This document shows, piece after piece, positions 5,558-11,403 of a stretch of DNA of 11,403 bases; within the stretch, counting starts at the first letter, position 1; each line of letters starts with the position of its first letter. The notes under the pieces were generated by a model. It made no database searches. It had not been told where the DNA came from and saw nothing but the letters and a program-made list of their open reading frames with translations. The stretch spans positions 1-11,403 of the forward strand of contig JAZQER010000059.1 in assembly GCA_045539095.1 (NCBI GenBank), read 5' to 3'. The position numbers and the translations under genes were made by a program. This stretch comes from SFWF01 sp045539095. Lineage in GTDB: Bacteria; Bacillota; Clostridia; Oscillospirales; Acutalibacteraceae.

Positions 5558-8386
5558 ATGAAAACGCAAAATCACGACTTTTTCTACTTTGACCCTGCAT
5601 TTAACGGCGAGCTTGTCGACTTTACAAACAATGAAATTTTTTCTCCTGAACAGCGCAAGGACTTTTTGACCCATTATTCAAGCTTTCTTCAAAAAACCCT
5701 TGAGTTGCCAGAGGAATCACAGAAGCCTGTGACCGAAGAGGAAGCGATGAGAATTACAAGCTCAGTGGCTTCACCTATTGATTCACCTAAAGTTTCAAAA
5801 AGAATAGATATAACTCATATGGATGCGGCTCTGGTAAAAAAGACATATACATATGAGAATTGGAGTCTCTATACTGCCAGAGCGGTAGTGGAGGGTGATG
5901 CATTGTCCTTAAAAGGTGATCCGCTTCCGCCGAACCCAGGCGCCGCTTACTATCTTGACGGCAAAGAAAGGGTACGCGAGATAGAACTGTCAATTTATAT
6001 GGACCCCGCCTATAAAAACGGAATAACCTCTGAGAGGGTGGGCCTTGTTACCGCACACAGACTTATTTCCCTGCGAAAGGGTATAAATGACATACTTAAT
6101 ATTAACATTTATCCGAACGGAGAGTGCAAAATTCAAGACCCCGAAAACAATCTTTACAACCCTACACCTATTATGATAGGCACTCTTGGATTTGGAAAAT
6201 GGCATACCTTGAAGATAACCATCGGCGAAGAGAATTACACCGTCAGCCTTGATGGTGGTGAGCCCGCCAGCGCTCCGATGAGATGCTTTGATATACCCGA
6301 TATGCTGTTTTTCTCCTGCGGTATGTTCCAGATGGGTGAGTGGAAAATAAAGCCCCTTAACATTGTTACTGAAAACAGAAAAATTACCGACTTTTTTGTG
6401 CCTTCAAAGGATGCTGTTGCAGAGGAAGAGAAGGTTGGAGAGGTCAGCCTGCCCTATTCAATAGGAAACTATCACAGCTGCGATAAAATGATAGTGCTCA
6501 GAAAAGATTTCGAGGCAGAGGCAGGCGCAAAGGCTTATCTTACCGTAGGCTCCCTTGACCCCGGCGGAAGAGTTTATCTTGATGGAGTTCTTGTTGCCGA
6601 GACCGATAGCTTTGAGCAGTTGAAGATAGATATAACCGATGCTCTCAAAAAACAAAAAAAGCATCATTTGGAAATTCAGGTCGACCCACGTGCTCCCGAG
6701 GTTCTTTTCCGTTGGCACAGAAACATTGACCCGTATAACGGCTGGTTCTGTGAGGATGTAACGGTAGATATTATAAACGATATTGAAATTACAGAACCTA
6801 AGGTAATAACCCTTACTGCAGGCAGAGGAAAAGCTAAGGTAAACTTCTCCTGCAAGACCTCAAAGCCCTGTAAAGTAAAGGTATATCTTGCTCACACTTG
6901 GCCCGAGAAAAAGGCAGAAAAGCTTCTTGGCTGTTATGAGTCTGACGGCTTTATGACAGCGACGGTTGATTTCGACAAAATCGACCTCTGGGAGGCTGAG
7001 GACCCTGTGCTTTACAATGTCCGTTTTGAGGCACTGAATGACGCAGGTCTACCCGCAGACGATACTGTTATTGAAACAGGCTTTAGAACTGTTGAGCAGA
7101 AAAACGGAGCTATCTACATAAACGGCAAGAAAACCACTATGAAGGGCGCTCTTGTTATGCAGTATCTGCCCCCGCACAGCGAGACTGCAACTACCCATAT
7201 CTGCCCGCGTGACTGGCAGATAGTATGGCAGTATATGATGCTGAAAAAAATGGGCGGCAACATGCTGAGACTTCATATTCTCGGCTACGGCACCAACGAT
7301 GTCCGCTTTGCGAGATATGCTGACCGACTAGGTGTTATGCTTGTATGGATAACCCGTTACATTGACTCTATAGAGCAGCTTGAATGGGAAGGCCCGTGGA
7401 GAGCAAAGGACGGTTATATAAGACAGATATCGCTCCGTCTTAATCACCCGAGTATCGTTATCTGGGAAGGCTCCAATGAGTTCCATCCCACACTCGAGGA
7501 TGTTGACAGCGTGCATAAGCAGTATGTTCCTGCAGTTAAAAAGGTTGACACATCGCGTCTTATCTGCCCTCTTTCCCACCACTATTATGCGGGTGCTTAC
7601 GGTATAGAAGGCTGCAACTATTATAATAATGACGGAACAAAGGATGCGTTTGGAAAAGACGCAAAAGCCCCCGAAGAGTGGACAGACCCTCTTGTTATCC
7701 GTTCGGCTCATCCTTACGTTTATTCTATGGGTTACGGCTTCTCTTGGGAGAATTTCATTACACAGCCGTGGGCAGAACAGTGTGATATGGCGGCGAGCCG
7801 AGATAGAGCGTATCTTGCTACTGAGTTTGCCGTTATTGCGAGACAGGACCACACGACAAAGGAAGCACGCGAGATATTCTTCCAGCCTTACACCTATGAG
7901 TTCCCTAATGAGAATATACTCGGCTTCAAGGTCACTCAGGACGATTGGCGCATCAGTCAGGCATATCAGGCACTTTGCATCAGCTATGCCGTCAGAAAGT
8001 TCAGAATAATGGACTTTGACGGTATGCTTTGGTGTTGCCTTATGGGAGGCGCTAATGATGCAGGTTACTTAAAACCGCCTATTGATAGTTACGGATATGC
8101 AAAATACGGCTTCTATACAATGAAGGAAAACTTTAAGACGGTCACCTGCCTTAACGATACGAGTGATACAAAGCGCGGAAAAGGATTCGCTGTAAAGCCT
8201 GTGCTTTTTGCCTTTCCCGGCGATACACGCACCGTTACCGTATCGGTAATAGATGAGCAAGGAACAGAAATAGATAGCAAGGTTTACAGCGGGGTAGAAT
8301 GTGACGATTATATCACCCGTCTCCCGGAGTGGAAGCCTGAGATTCCCGATAGAGGATACTATGCTGTCAAAACAGTAGTGAAATAA
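5558..8386 (+). CDS. Glycoside hydrolase family 2-type protein, catalytic residues present
   Basis: This 942-aa protein has no signal peptide, so it is probably cytoplasmic and acts on imported oligosaccharides or glycosides. In order: an N-terminal region (1-95) starting NHDFFYFDP that I do not recognise; a beta-rich LamG/concanavalin-like region (about 100-270); a GH2 sugar-binding jelly roll (about 300-408, with LDPGGRVYLDG); an Ig-like GH2 domain (about 410-510); a TIM barrel (about 515-850); and a C-terminal beta domain (about 875-942). Barrel motifs include NMLRLH (R571, H573), NHPSIVIWEGSNE with the acid/base pair N640-E641, and LATEFAVIA with E756 as likely nucleophile. The NMLR pattern and IW..SNE recall beta-mannosidase-like GH2 members more than LacZ, but the substrate is unresolved. 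The start is supported by GGAGG at 5544-5548, 9 nt upstream. The TAA stop coincides with the insertion site of the downstream element. Confidence 0.88.
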   Translation: MKTQNHDFFYFDPAFNGELVDFTNNEIFSPEQRKDFLTHYSSFLQKTLELPEESQKPVTEEEAMRITSSVASPIDSPKVSKRIDITHMDAALVKKTYTYENWSLYTARAVVEGDALSLKGDPLPPNPGAAYYLDGKERVREIELSIYMDPAYKNGITSERVGLVTAHRLISLRKGINDILNINIYPNGECKIQDPENNLYNPTPIMIGTLGFGKWHTLKITIGEENYTVSLDGGEPASAPMRCFDIPDMLFFSCGMFQMGEWKIKPLNIVTENRKITDFFVPSKDAVAEEEKVGEVSLPYSIGNYHSCDKMIVLRKDFEAEAGAKAYLTVGSLDPGGRVYLDGVLVAETDSFEQLKIDITDALKKQKKHHLEIQVDPRAPEVLFRWHRNIDPYNGWFCEDVTVDIINDIEITEPKVITLTAGRGKAKVNFSCKTSKPCKVKVYLAHTWPEKKAEKLLGCYESDGFMTATVDFDKIDLWEAEDPVLYNVRFEALNDAGLPADDTVIETGFRTVEQKNGAIYINGKKTTMKGALVMQYLPPHSETATTHICPRDWQIVWQYMMLKKMGGNMLRLHILGYGTNDVRFARYADRLGVMLVWITRYIDSIEQLEWEGPWRAKDGYIRQISLRLNHPSIVIWEGSNEFHPTLEDVDSVHKQYVPAVKKVDTSRLICPLSHHYYAGAYGIEGCNYYNNDGTKDAFGKDAKAPEEWTDPLVIRSAHPYVYSMGYGFSWENFITQPWAEQCDMAASRDRAYLATEFAVIARQDHTTKEAREIFFQPYTYEFPNENILGFKVTQDDWRISQAYQALCISYAVRKFRIMDFDGMLWCCLMGGANDAGYLKPPIDSYGYAKYGFYTMKENFKTVTCLNDTSDTKRGKGFAVKPVLFAFPGDTRTVTVSVIDEQGTEIDSKVYSGVECDDYITRLPEWKPEIPDRGYYAVKTVVK

Positions 8387-8406
8387 GCAAACACGAATAA
8401 TCCGAA
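8386..8406 (+). repeat. Left terminal inverted repeat of the MITE-like element
   Basis: This 21-bp arm begins AGCAAACACG and ends AATCCGAA, and matches the reverse complement of 8637-8657 without mismatch. Its first base completes the TAA stop codon of the upstream GH2-type gene. The match reaches 23 bp if the flanking TA is counted. Confidence 0.9.
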
Positions 8407-8636
8407 TTTGCCTAAAATGGCATAATTTCGGTGCTTTTCGGTTTGTCATCATTCGTAGGTGTTAGCCTTACGAACTCTTTCGCACCAAAAATCACATAAA
8501 ATTCTCGTCATTTTAGGTCATAGAATTTTATAGGTATGAGATTTTTGGCTGTGCGAGGCACAAAACGCAGTTAATACTAACGGATTAACGAGTATTTTAA
8601 CAAAGCAAAGGCGAAAATCTCACCTCTAAAATCAGG

Positions 8637-8657
8637 TTCGGATTATTCGTGTTTGCT
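8637..8657 (-). repeat. Right terminal inverted repeat of the MITE-like element
   Basis: The arm runs TTCGGATTATTC to GTTTGCT and is the exact reverse complement of the left arm. It is followed by TA (8658-8659), matching the TA before the left arm. Confidence 0.9.
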
Positions 8658-8705
8658 TAAGTTGGCGAGAGTCGAACCCGTTGCGGTTTCGCTCGCAAAC
8701 TTAAG
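8656..8705 (+). repeat. Long hairpin in the leader of the second GH2-type gene
   Basis: CTTAAGTTGGCGAG (8656-8669) pairs with CTCGCAAACTTAAG (8692-8705) at 13 of 14 positions. The apical part continues with CGAACC (8673-8678) against GGTTTCG (8685-8691), with one bulge, closing on CGTTGC. The hairpin ends right against the weak ribosome binding region of the next gene, so it could affect initiation or protect the transcript. No T tract follows, so it is not a standard terminator. Its outer CT belongs to the mobile element; the rest pre-dates the insertion. Confidence 0.65.
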
Positions 8706-8712
8706 AAGAGGA
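8706..8712 (+). promoter_or_regulatory. Weak ribosome binding site of the second GH2-type gene
   Basis: AAGAGGA is the only purine-rich site before the ATG at 8723. It is a poor match to AAGGAGG and its last G is 11 nt from the start, unlike the strong sites of the other genes. It directly abuts the foot of the 50-nt hairpin. Low translation of this gene is a reasonable inference. Confidence 0.5.
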
Positions 8713-8722
8713 TAGATAATTA

Positions 8723-11227
8723 ATGAGAGTAGAAAACCATGATTTCTTTTATTTCGACCCCGAATTCAGCGGTCAGGGAGATTTTGCCGATGACGCGGTG
8801 TTCACGCCCGAACAGAAGAAAGATTTTTTGGAGCATTATTCTGAGTTTTGCAGAAAAAGCTATTATTTGCCCGAAAGGTCGCTCAAGGCTTGCCCCGAGG
8901 CAGAGGCTAAGGAGCTTGACACACTGGTTAGCGTTCCTGTATCCAGTCCCAAGATTTCAAAGAGAATAGATTTTACACATATGGACGCGGCTCTCGTTAA
9001 AAAACAGTACGCTTATCAGAATTGGAGCCTCCATACAGCAAGGACAGGTGTCTCTGACGGCGCGGTTGTCTTTGGCGGCACCGCTATCCAACCGTCGCCA
9101 TCTGCCGAGCTTAAACTCGACGGTGGAAGAGTAAGAGAATTGCAGCTTTCACTCTATTTCGGTAAAGAATATGCCGGCGGTGGTATTGATAGCGGATATA
9201 GCTGCAACGACCCCCACAGACTTATATCCCTGAACGATGGTGTTGTTGAACTTTTTATCATAACTGTTCATCCAAACGGAAAGGTTTCTCTCGGAGTTAC
9301 TTCGGAAAGTCGTTATTTTCCTGAACTGAATTTCATTGGCGATGTAAGGTGGAATTGTTGGCAGGACCTTAAAATTACCTTTACAGATTATACGCTCACC
9401 GTATCTTTTGGAGGCAGCGAGCCGAAAACCCTTAAACTTGCAAGCTATAACGAGATAGACAGACTTTGCATCTCTTCAGGAACTAATCACCGCGGTGAGT
9501 GGAAGGTAAAACCATTAAAAATCGCAACCGATAAGTATGAAATAACCGAGTTTTTCAAACCTGCAGAAGAAAGAGAGGAAAATACAGAGACTCTCGGAGA
9601 GGTCAAAATACCTTTTTCGGTAGGTAATATCGCAAATGCCGATAAGATGCTCGTTTTCACTAAGGAATTTTTAGCAGAAGCGGGTAAAAAAGCTGTACTT
9701 ACGATTGGCTCTATCGACCCCGGCGGAAGAGCTTATCTGGACGGCGAGCTGATAGCCGATGTAGATAATTTTGAACAGGTAGAGATTGATGTTACCGAGC
9801 TTATTTCCAAGAAGAAAAAGCACACTCTGAAAATAGAGGTAGACCCGAGAGGAGCCGAAATACCGTGTCGCAGACATTCTAACTGTGATCCCTACAACGG
9901 TTGGTTTTGTGAAGAGGTATGTCTTGATATCATAAATGAGATCGAGATTACAAACGCGAGAATAATCACCCATTTTGCAGAGGATAAAAAGGCTAAAGCG
10001 AACTTCTCTTGTAAGACCTCAATGCCTTGCAAGATAAATATTTACATAGCTCCTTCCTGGCCTGCAAAGGGCGAGGAGAGGATTCTCGGTACATTTGACT
10101 CCGACGGCGCGGTATTCGCTGACATTGATTTAGAAAACATAAATCTTTGGTCGGCGGCGACTCCCGAGCTTTACGATATACGTTTTGAAGCGGTCAATCC
10201 GGCAGGAATTGTCGTTGATGATACAGTGGTCGAAACGGGTTTCTGCACCATTGACAGAAGAAACGGAGAAATATATGTAAACGGCAAAAAGACTCAGATT
10301 CTCGGCGCCGTTACAATGCAGTATCTGCCGCCCTATACCGAGACTTCTACCACACATATCTGTCCGCGTGATTGGCAGATAGTCTGGCAGTATCTTATGC
10401 TTAAACGTATGCAGGGAAACAGTATGCTCCTAAATATTCTCGGCTACGGTACCAACGATGTGCGATTTGCACGTCTTGCTGACCGACTCGGCGTAATGCT
10501 GTTCTGGACCACGCGCTATATTGACTCCCCAGAGCAGGGCGTGTGGGAACAGCGTGACGGATATACAAGACAGATAGCCCTTCGTCTCAATCACCCCAGC
10601 ATTATCCGTGAGGGCTTTAGTGAACTTATGCGGGGTATGCTACAAAGCGACGAGCGCGCATGCCTTATCGGCAGACAAGACCCGAACACAAAGGAAGCCA
10701 AAGAGATATACTTCAATCCTACATCTTATGAGGTGGCCAACGAATCAGCGCTCGGCTTCACACTGACACCCGACGACTGGCGTATCAGTCAGGCGTATCA
10801 GGCACTTTCGGTGTCTTATAATGTCCGCAGATACAGAGTTGGGGACGGTGAAGGTATGACGGGGTACTGTTTGCTTGGCGGCGGGAATGACGGCGGATAT
10901 ATGAAGCCGATAATTGATATGTATGGTTATGCCAAATATGCTTACTATGTGATGAAGGAAAACTATAAAAAGGTTACCTGCGTCAATGATACGACCGATA
11001 TAAAGCGAGGTCGTGGCTTTACGGTAAATCCCGTTCTCTTGGGTGAGAAGGGTGAGACCTATTCGGTAACGGTTGCGGTTATCGACGAAAAAGGAAACCC
11101 CGTAGAGATAAAGACCTACGGTGATATAGACGTGGAAGAGGAGATAACAAGACTTCCTGAGTGGACACCCGAAATATCCGAAAAAGGCTATTATGCAGTT
11201 AAAACGATAGTTCTCAAAACTTATTAG
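8723..11227 (+). CDS. GH2-type paralog lacking catalytic residues (putative pseudoenzyme)
   Basis: This 834-aa tandem paralog matches the upstream GH2-type protein from NHDFFYFDP to the C-terminal LPEWTPEI...GYYAVKT, with the same domain order: unknown N-terminal region, LamG-like (about 100-268), jelly roll (300-405), Ig-like (408-508), barrel (512-740) and C-terminal beta domain. It is 108 aa shorter, and almost all of the loss is in the barrel. NHPSIVIWEGSNEF has become NHPSIIREGFSEL, so the Asn of the Asn-Glu pair and the preceding Trp are gone. About 100 residues between that motif and the MAASRDRAYL counterpart are missing. ATEFAV, with the nucleophile Glu, is deleted, leaving RACLIGRQD. 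NMLRLH is NSMLLN, losing the barrel Arg and His. The frame stays open, so it is either a non-catalytic protein or a gene decaying in frame. No signal peptide, no clear promoter of its own, weak ribosome binding site. Confidence 0.85.
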   Translation: MRVENHDFFYFDPEFSGQGDFADDAVFTPEQKKDFLEHYSEFCRKSYYLPERSLKACPEAEAKELDTLVSVPVSSPKISKRIDFTHMDAALVKKQYAYQNWSLHTARTGVSDGAVVFGGTAIQPSPSAELKLDGGRVRELQLSLYFGKEYAGGGIDSGYSCNDPHRLISLNDGVVELFIITVHPNGKVSLGVTSESRYFPELNFIGDVRWNCWQDLKITFTDYTLTVSFGGSEPKTLKLASYNEIDRLCISSGTNHRGEWKVKPLKIATDKYEITEFFKPAEEREENTETLGEVKIPFSVGNIANADKMLVFTKEFLAEAGKKAVLTIGSIDPGGRAYLDGELIADVDNFEQVEIDVTELISKKKKHTLKIEVDPRGAEIPCRRHSNCDPYNGWFCEEVCLDIINEIEITNARIITHFAEDKKAKANFSCKTSMPCKINIYIAPSWPAKGEERILGTFDSDGAVFADIDLENINLWSAATPELYDIRFEAVNPAGIVVDDTVVETGFCTIDRRNGEIYVNGKKTQILGAVTMQYLPPYTETSTTHICPRDWQIVWQYLMLKRMQGNSMLLNILGYGTNDVRFARLADRLGVMLFWTTRYIDSPEQGVWEQRDGYTRQIALRLNHPSIIREGFSELMRGMLQSDERACLIGRQDPNTKEAKEIYFNPTSYEVANESALGFTLTPDDWRISQAYQALSVSYNVRRYRVGDGEGMTGYCLLGGGNDGGYMKPIIDMYGYAKYAYYVMKENYKKVTCVNDTTDIKRGRGFTVNPVLLGEKGETYSVTVAVIDEKGNPVEIKTYGDIDVEEEITRLPEWTPEISEKGYYAVKTIVLKTY

Positions 11228-11234
11228 TTACATT

Positions 11235-11403
11235 GTGGATAAAAAAGAAGTGGAATATGACAACGACGGCAGTTACAGCGTCACGGACTTTGAGAGCATC
11301 GGCACGCTGATCTTCGATTATTACAGCACGCAGACCGACGGAATGAGCGTGGCGGACGCCGAGCGCGCCCGGTTTGCGCTCGTCCGTGAGATCATCGTGG
11401 AGG
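11235..11403 (+). CDS. Partial open frame of unknown function, running off the window
   Basis: From a GTG at 11235 the frame stays open for 56 codons to the edge. The product starts VDKKEVEYDNDGSYSV and is acidic, with TDFESIGTLIF and MSVADAERARFALVREI segments that look helical. I do not recognise it. Support for coding is the codon pattern: almost every third position from about 11260 on is G or C, unlike the AT-leaning codons of the genes to the left. The start is uncertain: there is no ribosome binding site before the GTG, the frame is closed upstream by TAG at 11208-11210, and the first ATG is at 11343. It may be the 3' remainder of a gene cut by a junction just after 11227. Confidence 0.45.
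   Translation, partial: MDKKEVEYDNDGSYSVTDFESIGTLIFDYYSTQTDGMSVADAERARFALVREIIVE

Larger units (their letters stand above)
8386..8657. mobile_element. MITE-like element with 21-bp perfect TIRs and TA target duplication
   Basis: This 272-bp non-coding element is bounded by perfect 21-bp inverted repeats (8386-8406 and 8637-8657, outer end AGCAAACACG). A TA dinucleotide lies immediately outside each end (8384-8385 and 8658-8659). TA duplication is the signature of Tc1/mariner-IS630 transposition. The element encodes no transposase, so it would need one supplied in trans. The interior is full of hairpins: TTCGTAGG with CCTTACGAA (8452-8474), ATAAAATTCT with AGAATTTTAT (8496-8531), and TGAGATTTT with AAAATCTCA (8537-8622) enclosing smaller ones. 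It fills most of the 336-bp gap between the two GH2-type genes. Removing it and one TA leaves 62 bp between the genes and keeps the upstream TAA stop. Multiple genomic copies would confirm the call; only one is visible here. Confidence 0.78.

Noticed and set aside
7328..7852. 174-codon minus-strand frame inside the first GH2-type gene
   Set aside because: It is antisense to the catalytic barrel, where the plus frame carries conserved motifs; no start signal or domain supports it.
7629..8009. 126-codon plus-strand frame in another phase inside the first GH2-type gene
   Set aside because: It is a shadow frame over conserved catalytic-domain sequence, rich in Arg and Ser as expected of a frame shift.
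8069..8452. Minus-strand frame spanning the end of the GH2-type gene and the mobile element
   Set aside because: It covers the non-coding element and the antisense of a real gene; no domain and no ribosome binding site.
8665..8686. tRNA T-arm-like string (GGGTTCGACTC on the minus strand)
   Set aside because: No 5-bp stem closes around the loop and no acceptor, D or anticodon arm is present; the bases are explained by the hairpin.
8387..8722. Promoter for the second GH2-type gene within the mobile element
   Set aside because: TAAAAT (8627-8632) and TAATAC (8572-8577) were tried as -10 boxes, but no acceptable -35 lies 16-18 bp upstream of either.
10600..10680. Simple frameshift explaining the altered barrel of the second paralog
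   Set aside because: The residues on both sides and between the losses align in the same frame (IREGFSEL with WEGSNEF, SDERACL with SRDRAYL), so the differences are in-frame deletions and substitutions.
1..11403. CRISPR array
   Set aside because: No regularly spaced direct repeats were seen anywhere in the window.

Overview
The window looks like chromosomal DNA of a low-to-moderate GC Clostridia-type Firmicute, most plausibly an uncultured gut or rumen Oscillospiraceae/Ruminococcaceae relative. This is inferred from strong AAGGAGG ribosome binding sites, sigma-70-type promoters, and the presence of a Gld-like ABC cluster next to a DUF4340 gene, an arrangement common in that group. No marker gene in the window fixes the species.

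Left part (1-5500): a tRNA-Tyr(GTA) gene, clipped at the window edge, is transcribed leftwards from a perfect-consensus promoter. Diverging from it, a TTGATT-17-TATAAT promoter drives a tightly packed four-gene operon: an ABC ATPase (GldA-like), a six-helix ABC-2-type permease (GldF-like), a membrane-anchored GldG-family auxiliary protein, and a membrane-anchored DUF4340 protein. Junctions are TAATG (1-nt overlap), a 14-nt gap and ATGA (4-nt overlap). A strong intrinsic terminator closes the unit at about 5495. The products probably form one membrane complex: ATPase plus permease, with two large extracytoplasmic partners. The substrate is unknown.

Middle and right part (5500-11227): two tandem paralogous glycoside hydrolase family 2-type proteins without signal peptides. 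The first (942 aa) keeps the catalytic Asn-Glu pair and a candidate nucleophile Glu. The second (834 aa) is clearly homologous end to end but has lost the nucleophile segment, about 100 residues of the TIM barrel and several other active-site residues, all without breaking the reading frame. It looks like a pseudoenzyme or a gene decaying in frame.

Between the paralogs lies a 272-bp MITE-like element with perfect 21-bp terminal inverted repeats and flanking TA dinucleotides, as expected of a Tc1/mariner-IS630 type insertion. It sits exactly in the TAA stop codon of the first gene, and its terminal A regenerates the stop. A second long hairpin lies between the element and the second paralog's start codon.

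Right edge (11228-11403): immediately after the second paralog an open frame with markedly GC-richer codon use runs off the window. Its product is not recognised, and the shift may mark a junction with foreign DNA.
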